64,000 nt of DNA from Formicarius rufipectus (taxonomy: Eukaryota; Chordata; Aves; Passeriformes; Formicariidae). Below the pieces are notes generated by a model that saw only the letters and a list, made by a program, of their open reading frames with translations, searched no databases and was not told the origin of the DNA. The DNA is taken from the NCBI GenBank assembly GCA_013399695.1, contig VXAU01003513.1, forward strand, positions 186,001 through 250,000, given 5' to 3'. The translations under genes and the position numbers were made by a program. Below, one piece after another: positions 27,201-42,200 of this stretch (position 1 is the stretch's first letter; each line of letters opens with the position of its first letter).

Positions 27201-30200
27201 TTATAACCTGATTTTTCTATTTGATTCCTACAGATTTTCAATCTGTAGGATTTTCAGATAGTCATTCACTCATTTTCAGTCATTGAGTCACTTGCTCATA
27301 TTCAGAGTGAGTCATGCTTCATTTCCTCTCATGGTGCATCTGAATTATTTACTGCTTTCAATCACCTGTGCTATTGCAAGGTGAACTAAACAATGGCACA
27401 TAAAAGCAAAGTGATTCAATGGGGAACTTTGACCTAACCAACCCGGATGCTGAGAACATGTGGCAAGGTGCTAACACAATCTCTTTTATGATGGTCCCTC
27501 TAAAGCTGATATGTTGGACATAACGAAGATTCAAATCCAAAGAGTCTGTCAAGAGATGCCACAGTGTGTTAAATACATGGCTGGTCCCAGTGGAAGAGGG
27601 CAGCCCATGTGGTTATACCAATTTACTGCAGCTGAGAATCCAGATTATGAATTACTTGCCAGAAAATATACAGAAAAAGTGTTTCATAATATTAGGAAAT
27701 CTAAGAATTCAGGTTTACTTATTTAACTTCTTCATGTGTCAAGCATACGGTGTGGTAAAAGATAAGCAGAACCACTGGCTGTCACTGGAACCATGAATTC
27801 AGCTGATTGGAGGACTGGAACAAAGTAATCAAGCACTGTGTTTGGCATAGGAAAATTGTGTATATAACTATTTAAGGCAGTCCTCAGAGCCATCCTTAAA
27901 AACAAAATAATAAAACAAAAAAAGTCCTAAACAAAATCAAACCAAGAAATACTTAGCTGATAAATATCTTAAATTGTAACTATCTGTAGGTAAAACACAA
28001 CACCTAAGTCAGAATTTCTTGGTTCTTCTCCTCCCAGGAGCGTTCCCACAGTTTTTTCAGCTGGCTGATTACCTGTTATGAAGCTGATGGTGGAACTGTC
28101 ACAGCAACTCAGCTCTGGGTCTCCCCAACTCACCATGGTGACCCGGAAATTGTAGTACCAAGCAGGCAGCAGGTTGGCTATTCTCTGTAAATGGAAAAAA
28201 GACAAAGAGCAGCTCAGGAGAAAATTAACTAGCATGAGGTATGACTTACGAAATACAGCAATATTTATAAGTCTAGTGCCCATGTTCATTGTACTGAGCT
28301 CTCATTCCTTACTTCAGTTGAAATCTCTGAAATTTGGCCATCACAAAATTCTGATGTGATGAGGGCAAAATATTTAACTGGAAAGTATACACTTTTCTAT
28401 TTTGATTAAATAGGTTTTGAGGAAACATTAGAAACCATGACTTTGACTCAAATATTGTTACTTTAAAAGATGTATTCTTTCCCATGTTCAAATTGTATTT
28501 TACTTTCTATTATCATTTATTATAAATGAAATAGGAATGAAACATAAATGACTTATGAGACTTAAATTATATATGTAAGTAGAACTGAGATATAAATGAA
28601 GTATGACATTCAAGATATGTTATATCACAAAATTTCAGTTAAAATTCAAATACTTCCATTGACAGCACAAAACACTTCAAATATTTAATTTTTATGTTTA
28701 AATGAAAAGCCTTGTGATATTCCTAAAATTCAAAATAACAGCAAATTGGAAATAATGAACATTTTCAACATAGTGGAAGTTGCTATTTTTACAGATCTGT
28801 GTTGTTTGCAATTGTCCTTTTTTCTATGCAAATACAGGGTTTGTGAGCTATCTTTATGATTTTTGAAAAAAGTTGCATCCAAATTGACACCAAAGAAGAT
28901 GATGATGCTTGGACTTCTTCTGACATGCCCCTGGTGAAATACTGAAAATACCAACATTGCTTTGACAACTTTAAAATAAGTTGCAGAGCACAAAAATGAG
29001 TGAAGCAACTAAACAGAGTGAAAAGACAAATTCAGTTCCAAAGCTTCTCACCAACTCTTAAGCCTTCAGGAAATAATATCTGATGATTCAAATTGTTGAA
29101 TAACTTGATTTTTGATTCCCCTGCCTTCTCACTGTTGCTCCAGAATACACCACTCACAGATGTCAGTAGATCATTGGGAAAGTTGTGGATCATAGTAAGA
29201 TTCTGGAGCACCACTAGAGAACCTGAACAAAAGTTCACCAGTACCTACCTGTATGTTAAATGCCATAACAGAAGAAAAGGGAAACATTCTTTTCCTAATT
29301 CAGGCTTCCTCTTTTAAATTATTCTCTAATAAATACTCACTTTAGCTGAGATAAAGTACTGTCAAATTTCAGACGGAAATACAGAGGAAGTTTGTTGGCT
29401 CTCTTGAGCAGGATTTGCAATAGTAAGGGACGACATCATCTCATTTTCTAATGAACCACATTAACTCTGGATAATAGCTTTACTTCTTTGATGACCCAGA
29501 TCACCCAGCTAGTAATCTATTTGTGCTGAGTCATAATTACAAAATATTAATTACTTGTTTGGTAAGTTACTTTTGTTTTTAATTTCCCTAGAGATTTATA
29601 GTCACGTACCCAATTACAGTTAAGCTGCTGTAGCCAAAATGACTCCACAAATGGTATTATGCAAATCAATTACAGTAAATCACTGTGGCTCTCACCAGCA
29701 GCAAAAGTTATTGCTATCCTTTTTGCATACTCATAACTTTCTGAACAGCTAATTTCAGCTAAAATTGCTTTCTGTCTTGCACTACAGTGAAGTCTGAATA
29801 AAATCTGTTCACTTTTTCTAGAAAATAATGGAAAAGAGGAAGAAATTTTCACTTTATACCTGCAAAGATGCCTATGAGTATACGTGTACATGTGCTCTCA
29901 TAGAGACCAGTGAACACCTAGTTAAAACCCTGGCATAAGTATTTTTAGTTTCAGGAACATGAATGCTATTTTCACAAAAACATCTCTGCATCTGAGCCTT
30001 CTGGATGGCACACTGCAAGACTAGTCTGCAAGTCCCAAATCCATCTTATCAATATTAATTATGTAGATAAGGCTTTGGACTACACCTCCTGAGGAGATGA
30101 TGGAACTTTTAAAGCCTTGACTGACAAACTGACCCACAAACTGAACCTGCCTCTGGACTTGCTGAGCAACAGAAAAAGAGGCTTATCTCCTGTCTCATCA

Positions 30201-33200
30201 CTCTGCTTGAAATTTAGCACAGTTGAGCTGGCATCCCCTTACTTTAGAACAGAGAGAGCCTCTAGCATACTGTCAGTTTTCTCTGCTTTGCTTGGAAAAA
30301 GTGTGCCAGGCTCAAAGCCATTTATACATATTCATGGAGAAAAGGTTGGGCAAAGAAGTGTCACTAGGTGCCAGGACCACACAGGCAAAGAAAAACAATA
30401 GTCAGTAATGGCCACTTTACCACAGAGGCAGTTAAGGAGACGGTTGCTGCTATTTCATAGTAAGTTGTCCACTCAGAGGTCATTGTTGATGGGTTGAAGT
30501 AAAACATTTCTACAACGTATTTCCTGAACACCCCGAGGAAAGGCCTGTTCCAGCTCAAAACCACAGCAGTAGGTCCCAATGGGTAAAGCGTCAGATCCTT
30601 TATTCCAGTGGGCACTATAAACCAGAAATTATGGTTAGTAATGTGTATGTGTTATCAGTGGCACTTTATTTTAAAACAATACCTTTCTTTAATCAAGTTC
30701 TACCTACTTCTGGCTTGTTCCTTACTTTAATTCTCAAGAGCTTCCTTGTCACAAGCAGTTGAATATAATTTTTAAAGCATTTGTAGTCCACTTTAAGATT
30801 ATTTTTTCAGAAATGACTATAGACTACTTGGTGTTGGCTGCTTAGCTCAAGATAAAGTACAGGGCTTGCTTTTTCTTAAATGAGAGTTCCATTATACTTT
30901 GAAAATCAGGATGCTTAGGAGATATTTCAAGATGCTTAAAAACAAAAACATCAAAAGCCATAACACCAATAAGAAAGAATATTTTTTAATCTCTAGACCT
31001 TCTTTCCTGGGGAACCTAAAGGTTCTGTCATGTATTGCTGTTCTTGCCTCACAGATGGTGACACTCAGAAAGAGGAGTCAAGTGGTTTGAAAAATGTCAT
31101 CTAAGGGTCAACTTCTGCAACTTATACTGGTCTGGAAAGCAATTATTCTTCATGACTTAACTGAGGCTACTGAGATATGTACTTTGATAACATTTGCAAG
31201 GCTTGCAGAGCCCCAGCTATTGCACATCAGGTCAGAACTGAGACCAGCACCCAGATTACTTCAGCCCATGTTAGCACAGGATCACCTTTACCTTTATAAA
31301 TAATTTACAATGCCTTTTCTTTGCTTTCTCTAAAGTGCTAATACTCACACAGTGAAAGTGAGCCTTAGGTTAAAAATGGGGAGAAAGAAACACTTTTTAA
31401 AGTGGATTTTATTTTATTTGAATTTCATTCATCATTAGCCACCACTGAAACTTTCACAGATCAATTTTTTTGCAGTTCTATTATTTTAATATCAAATTCA
31501 ATATCCTTCTATGAAATGAAAATTCATGCAACTGTTGTGTTAATGCATAAAAACATCCACTTTATAATTAAAAACCTATGAGATGTTATGTTTAAAAACT
31601 GATTGCCATTTTGAGTTTGGCAAGAAACTTTTATGGATGTAAATCCACACAAAAGTGGAGAAAATGAAGAAACTTTCTTTGGGAATACATGATTTTACTT
31701 TCTCAAATTAAAATAGAATATTGCAGTTTTTTGAACTATAGTGAGAAAGAAAACCAAGAGCATTTCTAAAAATTGTTCAAAGAGAGAAACTTTAATAAAA
31801 AACTACATAAATATTTACTTACTATCTTTTTACTTTACTGAAATATACCATACTTCTCAAGGTTTTATTCAGACCCAATTATGAAAATGTATAAGGAGTT
31901 TGACTAGAATGAAAAGGCCTTTATCATATTCACTAGACCACATATTTGCTTTTGTTGTAAGGATTTAATTGTTAAAAGGTTAACTTCTTTTTCTGTTTCA
32001 CTTTCTTCCCTACATTACAGAGATAAAGAGAATTAAAAATACAAAATATCTTTAACTCTCAGACACCTGCTCTTCTACTGGGCAGACTATTTGTCAAAAG
32101 GAGAAGCTGAGTGACTCAGGTTGAACATTCTCAGCAAAAATAACTCTGTACACTGAATCTCTCTTTGCCCTCTCCTTATTGCATTTTGTTTAAGTAGTAA
32201 TCTTAATAAAATAAGTTATACTGAAACTAAGAGATTCTGAATTCTGTCCTATATGACCTTTTATTCAAAAACTTGATGGAATCCTGAATTACAGGCATAG
32301 GGACCAGCAGCTCTGCCACTGGACATAAACCCACATTTTTGAAAATGTTACTTTTGGTCTCAGAGGGTTCTTCCCCTCTTCAAATCCCAAAGGAGAGCAC
32401 ATCAAGACCCACCATTAAATTCAAGAAAATCAAGGCATACACAACTGAAGTTGGTTATGGTCATATAGCACTGTAGGAGATAAGCCAGGTCCCCAGCTCA
32501 GCATTGCGGTCTTCAGACTAGACCACATCACAACCTTCATAAAGCACGTTCACAACAAGTCTGTTAACAGCAGTCCCACACCCCTCATGAGACACCAGGA
32601 ATGAATCATCGATAGAAAGTGCCCACATCTCTCCATACACAGCCTACAGCAGGCTACACCTAAGTGAGAGGACTCCCACCCTAAATGGCATCAATGATGA
32701 GCACCACTAGAGACAACCACATATTCAAGTCTCCAAGGGTGAAGACAGTTTTTTTCACAGGGCACTCTGTGTATAATTCCTGGCCATAACTGCTCTCTAT
32801 TTGAGTTTGGTTATCACATTTAAATAAGAAATATCTTCCTTCCACTGAAGGAGTATTTTCACCATCTCAGTAATGAGCTAGAAAATACAAGAGCAATATT
32901 CTCAGTAAGTGTTCATTATACTTGAAATAACCAGCATGACAATTTTTTACTCCTTTGTGGGCTATATGACTTTATGAAAATGCTAAATGTATTTAAAAAC
33001 AAACCCAAACACATTTCAAACAGTAGGTGCAGGGTTTACCAATGGAAAATGTAACAGGGTCAGAAGGTGGTCCAACCAATGGTCCTTTACGTAAGTAGAC
33101 CACAACTTGGTACTGGGCACCAGGAACAAGATTTTCAAGGAGGCTGCTGCTTGAATTCACCTAATAAGAGGGGAACACATCAGATATTAAGTATTTACTT

Positions 33201-36200
33201 GGTTAATTAGAAGAATATTGAGACTGTATTTGAATGACTCCAGTTACAAAAGGCATGAATCTGAACACACTGGCGTCAACAGCAAAAACTCCACTCACTA
33301 AGCCCAAAATGGCAAACCTGTGAAAGTGGTCAGGACTGACTTGACAACAAGATCTGACTCATAGAATCACACTTACCTGGCTGCATCAGGTCAGCTATCA
33401 CACTGCAGACCCACTCTCTCCTGCTGTCAGTTTATTAAAATATTCAGGCTACATTCTTCATTTTCAGGTGATATTATTCAGACTGGACTATTTAGACCAT
33501 ATGTTTGCAATTAAAGCCTCACCTGATACAGATATGTGAGCTGAAAGCAGCATTATGGGAAAGCTGTCTTCTGAATGCATGTACTAAGTGACTCCAGTGA
33601 AATCAGAGACCTCCCCTTCACAGCATTACAAAATGTGACTAAGGGGCATTGTGCTTTTCCTGTTCAGTTTGAAACATCACCATTAAAACTTCTGCTGTGC
33701 CACACCAGGTTTCAGTCAGAGATGGAGCCAGAATGCCTGACCAAGTGATTTCTGGTCTGATACAATATGAAAAGTCTCATCTCTTGAAAATTCTGCTAAC
33801 AGCAGTTGGACAGTTCAGCTTTGAGGAAAAGCCTTCCCACATCCCTTCTAGAGCTTCAGGCTGGTATTTCCTACTAATATTTTCTTCACAACCTTTCCAA
33901 AGTCTGTATCACAGCCACCTCTGCACTGGTGGTTTACTGCAACACACATTAATATATGAGTGCCAGTACAGATTTAGTGAGGAACAGAATTTGTCTTTAC
34001 CAGCTACTTTGGAAAGCTAAATCACTTTTAAATCATGCACCATGTTAGAATGTGTAGAACTCTCCACTGAATTTTGCCATTTTCAGCTTATCAAGTGGAA
34101 TTTAAACCAGCAGTTAAAATAGGCAAGTATAAGGAGCTTATAGAATTTGATATAAAAAAATCAAAAATCATAATGGCAGAAAGAAACAAATACCTGTATT
34201 TAAACCTTTCTACCTACTGGCAATAAATACAAATTTACTTTTACAGATATCTTGTTTATTCACAGATTAACTTTAGGTTTTTGGTTTTGAGTTTGTAGAT
34301 GAATCCTGTCGTATTTACTTAAATCATAAATGCATATACTTGTGATCTGTGGTTTCTAATCACCGACCACATTGTTTTGCTTCCCATTTAAATGACTGTA
34401 CTTTTAATAAATAACAAGAACTTAATGAAATTACAAGCTGATTCTGAAAAACAATTCTCAAATTGTCATGAAAAGACACTTCCAAACCTCTAAGTTCACA
34501 GCCATTCTTGAAATAAAACTCAAAGTTTTGATAAAAATTAATTTTAAAAGACATGTTTAAGGGACACAGACTCTCATATTAACTGACTTGCTTGGCTAAT
34601 CACAAAGTTGAAGGAGATGAAGATTTATGGGGAGTGCTAGAGGTCTCCTTCCACTCTCATGGGTCAGGAGAGAGTGCAGCAGGGCAGCACTGCAGTACTT
34701 TGCAGACTCTTCCATCACACATATTTAGGGAGTCAGACAGAAGTCATGGCACTGCTCAGAAGAAGGCCTTATCAACATCCTGACAGGATTACATTTCAGC
34801 CCACGCTGAAAGCTCTTTCTGACTGAAATTGGTCTGTCACAGACACAGACTCTGATGTGGTCTCACTAATGGTTTCAAGTAACAGAAAACTGGCATGTGT
34901 TTGGGCTCAGGATTCTTGATGATTATAAACATATCCCAAACAACAGCAGTAAAGAACTGTTGTCCATCCAAATCAAAGGTGATCTGAATTGCTATTTATT
35001 TCCCAGTTCTAACATCTTTTCCTATGGATGAAAAGAGAAGCCGAATTCTCATCATCTCTAAACTTCCAGAACGTTAACAGTCAGACTCTGTATTCATATG
35101 TAGGACAGCTAAAAAATAATTGATGCTAATTTGATGATAATGATGCATGTGAGCACTTAGTTTAATACAAATGGATTACAGCACATGCCCAAGTGTTATT
35201 ATGTACGGCACCATTTTGCCTACTGCCACAAAAATGTCTCAAAGGATATAATATAACTCACAAGCTTGAACAAAAGATTAGCCACAACCAGTACAAAAGA
35301 AACCAAATTTTAACAACAGTGTGGTGCATTGCACACTACATTCCTAAACGCTGTGCTCAATGAATCCAAACTGCAAGATGTTGGGAAATTTTTTCCTGGA
35401 TTTGAAAAGGCTCCATCTTCTGCTCCTTACCTCAGTGCAGTAATGTTTTTCAAGCCTTTGACTTTCCTTTTGTTTCTGACAGGTCAGGGAGAGCACAGAC
35501 ACAATGGTGTTGTTGCCACTGCTCTCGTGTGATGCCGTCCAGGATGTCAGGGCAGTAGTGGAACTTAGCACTGTCACAGTCACATGTTGGGGCTTTTCAG
35601 TGAGCTCCTCTATCCATTCACCTGTGGGACCTGGGATATGTCCCAAAAGCACATGTGAGCAAGCCACTCCATCCACTTGAGGCACATATGTCAAAACATC
35701 CTTCCTTTCATGGAATTATTTACAGCTAGAGAGGGAGGCTGGACTGACAGTTGTCCATCTTCACAGCCCTCAGGCAGTCAAGGTAGAAGCCCTTGGGAAA
35801 TAGTCTGTGACTCGAGTTATTTCACCCATAGCAGAGCAGATGACAAAACAAATGTGACTGTTCAAAAATTCAGATTGCAGTATTCTCTATTGCTTACTAG
35901 AAATCACCCAGAAATATCAGATTGCTTCAAGGGAACATTGAAAAACAGGGATAGCCACTAATGTACAGATCATTGACTAGCATTAAAGGATAAGCATACA
36001 AAATTTTTTGCCTCTCCACATACTAACATACCCTTCAAGCACACTATCAAGCCTTGAAGCATGAAAATCAAGTTCACAGAGGTCACTACAGTAAGGAATC
36101 TCATTCTCCATCAGACTTTTCAAAGCACTTGCTAGAGAATACAGCTTTATTTACAAAATAAGAGTTTGGAAAATAACTTCACCTAGACTTGAAAAGAGTC

Positions 36201-39200
36201 AGTTTTTCTTGTCACTTTTAAGTGATGCTTGTGACAGCTCTCTCCTTGAGGTTCCTTCCTCCATGCAATTCTAATAGCAATTTACATTTATTGATAAAAT
36301 AAAACAAATGCCAGAGCAAGAACTTGGTGCAAGATCAGCCACAGGATCTGACAATCCATACTGCTATCTAGTTACAACAAAAAAATCACGTATTACAAGT
36401 CAGTAATTTGACGGGATGGTTCACTGAATATGATAAGAATAAGACTGAAGCTATGGGAAAAATTTATTCATGGCAGCAGACCCACACCCATGGAGGTAAA
36501 AAAGAGTAATTTGATCATTAGATTAGATCTCTGTAGCCAGTGGATGTACAGGTAGATTTTTACTATTCAGAAACTGTTTCAGCATTGGCATTAAGGGTAC
36601 AGAGATTAAGGGTATGTCACAACCCAAAGTTGTAGTACCCACAGAAAAAGCTTACTTTCCCAAACTTGTAAAGAGGAATAGAAAAGCAATTTCAGTGTAA
36701 GAATACTTGTGCACATCTCCAGTTTGGCATACTACCATGGCATACATTAAAAAATCTACCTAAAATACTAAGGATCTTGCAATCAACAGAATAAATAAGA
36801 AAACTGTCAAGAATCCTCATCTGATTCTAAAAGCTTGCAAAACTAACAGACAAATCCTCAAATGTTCTCGTGTGTTATATGTAAAATTACATTCCTGTAA
36901 CATCTTAATACTTTATACTCAATGAGATTCAAGTTCATCCTTACTTTAGGCACCCACACTCCTATATTTTGAATTTATATGTCCTCATTTCTCTCAGGTC
37001 TCAGTCCACAAGGAGTACACTTGAGGAATGACATGGATTTGCATATTGCTTAATCAAAATAAGTCACACTTTGCCAAATGGAATAATGTTTGGTACTAAT
37101 AGCAATATATGCAAACTTTCATGTTTTTCCTACAATGAAGCTTTCTAATAATTATTACTAAAGAAAGCCAGAAGACAGTGAAATTATAACAGCAGAGACA
37201 CTTTCTTTCATGTGTTGTTTTCTGGTTTTACTTTGTTTTTCAGTTAGTGTTTCTTTCAACTATAAAGTTGTAAAAAATAGTAGTGATAGTGGAATTGTTA
37301 GATGCAGTCAAGCATTATGAATTTAGGTCTAAATAGTTAGCATTTGTCAATGTTATGAATTACTAAGAACACCATCTTTATTTGTAATGTTCTTAAGTAC
37401 TTGAGCATGTTTCCTTTTCATATGAATTTTTCTCTCAGCTTTAGCTACTGTGTCTTGTTGCAGCATTTATGACGTGGGGAGACATCGTCTTCCCATGTGT
37501 AAAATTGTGTAGTGCTGCAAGTATGCCCCTATCTCATTGTACAGGGATTCTGTAGGGTATATCTATTTCCTTTTATAGAAAAAGATATAAAGGTGACCAC
37601 AGCCATCAGAAGGATGGTCTGAATTCACCAACATCTGTCTCACTTGTTGATCTTGTCAGTCATCTTATTAGTTTACACAGTAATGTTTTATTACTTTGTC
37701 TTTTACTAAATCTCCAGTTAAGAAACTCTAGAATTCTACAGGGAAATAATAAATTACTTTTATGTCTTTAAATTTAGCAGGCTGAACTACTTCATCTACT
37801 GTAATTTGCTCCATGTTCTCTAGGAGACCATGCAATTTCAGTGTGTGCAATTCCCACATTCTCAGCTTGAGCTGCTCTTCATCCCTAACCCAGTACATAC
37901 AGCATACTCCAAAGGTAAGGAAGTTCAGTATTTCCAAGACTCTCTATAATCACAAATTAGTTCTTGGAGTTAAATCTTCATTTTGGAAGATGCAAAAGGG
38001 CAACCTGTTTCAGTGAGCCTCTTCTGAACACCATGTCTCATCACTATCACATCACTTGCTTTCAGTTCTTAAGTTTGCCAAGATGACATGATAAACGTCC
38101 ATCCAGACAGGGCATAATATTTTATATTTTTGCAATGTATTTCCTTCTCTGGCATGAGGAATTCCAGAAGACCAACTCCTCTGATCCCTCAAGCAGATGC
38201 TAAAGGCGCCACAGTGGTCAAACTCTACATTACAGTTATGATGTTCTGGGAGAAAAAGGTGGGTTTGTTGATATACTTACTGATGTAAAAGCTAAGTGTT
38301 TTTGCTGATTGACTTCCACGAACTTCACAAGAGCCAGAGGAGCTAAATGTTGTTACAGACAGCTTATATTTTCCTGGTTCTTTCAGTTCAGCAACAAATT
38401 TGTGAGTGTCCTCACTTACTGTCAAAAATTCCGTTGAGTTCTCTAAAGCGAGGAGAGGGAAAAATGTGTGGATTAATTGAAATCTGAAAGGCTCCAGCCA
38501 CTAAGAAATTTATTTACATCAGAAATGTTAATTTTTTTTCTGCTGTGAGATTAAAAGGTAGGCAAAATGACTGGATTTATAGGGATAGTTATATTTCTTG
38601 CCATCAGCACAAGAGTAAGTAATGACAAATTTTGCATTATAGGAGTAGAGCAACAATAGACCCAGGCCAAATTTTGATTCTGTGGAAGGGATGATAAAAT
38701 AGGGTTGCCATGACTGTGCAAGAGAAAAACATCATATCATGGGAGAAAAGGAGCTTCCAATTTTCCACCTGTCACATTATATTCTGAAAGAAAAATGTAT
38801 ATTCCCTCAGCATGGAAAGTCTTATGAAAACTGTCATAAAATAAAAATTCATTTGGAGAAAATAGATTTTAAATCAGAAAATCTTAGAACAACATGGCAA
38901 TTTTCTTGTATCTCCATCTCTTGAAAAGTCTCCCAACTTTTTAGCACAGCCACCTTGTGGCCCTGGGAATGTGTTTGGTAGCTGTAATCTGTGACAACTG
39001 TTGATCTGAATCAAGACTGTCTTTTCAGTATGTCCCCTCCAGTTCAGTTCCCCCTGAGAACCTTTCTCAGTGGCAGTCTGTGGTATAATGTACCTTCTTT
39101 GTCTCAAATTTCTATCAGCTCATTTCTCCTTCCTTTGAAACTAGAATGGATTTACAATAACTACAGTGTAAACAGCGAGACAGTATGCACCGCAGTATAA

Positions 39201-42200
39201 ATGTTTAACAAAAGAGAAGTGCAAACTGCAATTTACCTCTCCTCCCTTACATTTATGATGTCCAGCCAGAACCAGATGCTATTCAATATGCATAAAAACT
39301 TCTCAAGAAATACAGGGTATCTAACAAAGTCCTCTGAAGCACAGTACTAGACAATTAATAATTTGTAGAGACAATCCACTAACAGAATTAGAGACAAGAG
39401 GTGTGAGAAGGGTATACAGCTCTGCTTTACCTTCCCTTTCAATATTAATGTGGAAACCATCAAATGCAGTAGGTGGCTTTGGGGGTAACCAGGTCAGCAC
39501 CATTTGTACAGGAAGGAAAGGCATAGGCTCTGGTGTGGGTCCTCCAGACTTTTTGGCATAATTTGCCTCATAATCACTGGAAACTGCATTGACAAACTCC
39601 TCTTCACCCTCTGATGACTCAGCTTCGTTAGACCACCAGTATGGCTGCGATGTGGTTTCATACTCTGTGCTGTTAGATTGGTAGTCCAGCCAGGCTGAAG
39701 ATGTGTTTGCTGCTGGAATTTCAGGTGGGTTGACAGAAAAATGGCTAAATTTTTCTTTCCTTATGATTTCTGGTGGTCCCATAAATGATTCTTCTGCAAA
39801 ATTTCCACTGTGCTCTTCCCAGTTGTTTCTGTTGATCGGTACAATCTGAACAGAAATGTTTCGAGGTGGGTAAGGAACTAAAAGAGAAGCAAGGGTTATC
39901 CTTTTAACATGTGTGTTCTGCACACCTTGAAGATGTGTTAATTCCCCAGAAAAAATAATATTTGCAAAAAACAATGCATCTAGGGATACTTTGAAATAAC
40001 TTGTTCATATTAATATTCTCCTTTCTCTTACATAAAGCTATAGAAGATGTGATTGTAGTGGCATCAAGCTGAATATAACTTCACAGAAGTATCATGATTC
40101 AAGAATATCAGGAAGAAAAGTAGATGTGAAGTCTTCAGACTTCAGTGCTATTACAGCAGCAAGGCTACTTGAAGGTGAATTTTTAACATTGGATCTTTAT
40201 TCAAGGAAGATCTTGATCATGGCAAAAAATATCTCTATAGAAATGAATTGAAAAATATATGCAAAACTAATATATGACATAGTTCATATTTAAAAAAAAA
40301 TGACCTTCACGTTGCTGTAGGGCTTTTCATATGTTTTTAGCAGTCACCTTTTCACAAGCATTAAATATCAGTTTAAATTTTAATATTTGTGAAAGCTTGA
40401 TCTTAAGATTTGGGTCTCCAGAAAGCAAGATTCTGGCACGCAAAGCAGTTACTTCAACTTATGACAGGAGGTGATCACAAAGCATTTTTTCTGCCTCACT
40501 GTAATTGCCTGTCTGCCTCTCCTTACACACAGCAAGTGTGAGTAGTCTCACACAAAAATAATTTTGACTGGCAACTTTTATGCTGGCACTTTACAACACC
40601 CTGATTTGTTCACCCACCCTGTGCCAGCCAAGGCCACCAATACAAAACCAGATCCTATATTCTCATTGCAGTTTATGTGAAAAATGATGGATGGAAGGGC
40701 AGCAGGAAAGAAAAACGTTGGTTGCATTCTTATGGTTCAGTATCTCAGTAACTAAATTTAGGATCTTCAGGACAGAACTCAGATGGCATCAGTTGGCTTT
40801 GTTCTGTTCAAGGCAATGGACCAACACCAGTGTATTCATCTGAAGATTTGGCCTTTTGATTTTAACACTGGTTCATTTCACTTTGGACCCTGAAAAATGT
40901 CTGTGGTCCAACAGAGTAACAGAAAAGTTTTGGGCACTGTCCCAAAACCAAATTAAATTAGTTCTGGACCCTGAACAAATGCAATTTTCAGCCTTTGCAA
41001 TATTGCTGTCTTTGAAATTAAAAGTTCATGCTTCAGGGCCCAAACTAGCTGCCAAGTGGAGAAACTATGACTTTTTTTTCCATGACAGAAAACTGCACAA
41101 TGAGGAAGGCCTTCTATAACTGTTTGGCTATGATTCACTGCACAAGGAGACAGACCAATAGAGACAGATCAATAGTATTCTTGGTGCAGCTATTGTTGAG
41201 GTTTAAAAATTTATTCCTAGCACAAGGCCTAGGATATCTAATGTGAAGCAGAATTTATTTTCTAAAAAGAAAGCTTTATAACAGAAACACTCACACAAAT
41301 TTCCCTTTGCACTGTTTGTACACATAACCCTATGGAATAGCCACAGTATTCTCCTCCCATGCTTCTGGTCAGGAACAGCTTGCAGAACTGCTCCCACACA
41401 GACCCTCCTCTCTGCGGGGTCGATCTCCTCCCCACCACAGAAAGAAAAGCCGTTATATAGAGTTGAAAGAAATGATATGTAATAATTTTCTTCACCTGTT
41501 CTGTGCTGTTTGGGCTCGTGCTGGACCCCACTGTATTCCACTAGCGTGCTCTTGTTGAAGGTTGCTTCTGATACCAACTGGAATGTGATATTACTGTAGC
41601 ATATACCCGGCAGCCAGTGATTGAAAACTGTTTTACCTTTAAAGAAATCTACAGAAGGTTTAAAGAGAAAAGAAAAAAGGAAAATAGAGGATAATGCATC
41701 AAACATTCACTTTCTGGTAATGCAACTGCACATGCTGAACTGGCAGTGTTTCAGATGTTTAAACATTTTTCAGCCTGCTCTGAGACATGAATTTTAACAA
41801 TTCAGTTTGCCAACACTTTTCCTGGCTGTCAAAGCCATTTTGCTACCAAAAAAGAAAAAGGAAGAAAAAAAAAAAAAAAGAAAAGAAAAAAAGCCCTGCA
41901 CAAGAAACATGAACTGCTTTTCACAGGCAAGGGAACTAAATCTGGCAACCTGTTCCACATGACACTGAATATCTCAAAAAGCATCTGGCAGTTCCTGCAG
42001 ACCTTTAACTGCTGCACGCAAAAGCCTCTTTGGTCTTTTGCTGACTGAGGCACAATGCCTGGGGTAGATGTTCAAAGGAACACCCACCATGCAACTGAGA
42101 GCAAGTTGCAGTACTGAGGGCTGAGCTCACATCCACCATCCATACCAGTGCAGGCTGAAGAGAAGTTGCTTATGGTTACTTGACTACAGGAAGCAGTGTG

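Larger units (their letters stand above)
22456..28072 (-). other. PTPRO: Intron 10
   Basis: 5,617 nt, GT-AG, the second largest complete intron here. Contains a minus-strand CR1 fragment (23222-23415), GC-richer stretches at about 23490-23680 and 24014-24200 (the latter CpG-rich), and a perfect 11-bp-arm hairpin at 27226-27250. Open frames at 25412-25693 and 27511-27796 have no recognisable product. Confidence 0.87.

Noticed and set aside
27511..27796. Two overlapping open frames in intron 10 as a possible pseudogene
   Set aside because: I could not match either frame to any family; composition is ordinary for intron.
35344..35694. Longer version of exon 7
   Set aside because: The frame continues past GAG|GTAAGG into sequence unlike PTPRO, and exon 8 joins perfectly in phase 0 at that donor.
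41203..41706. 167-residue minus-strand frame as a larger exon 4
   Set aside because: Only 41496-41648 matches PTPRO and is bounded by consensus splice sites; the extensions are read-through into introns.
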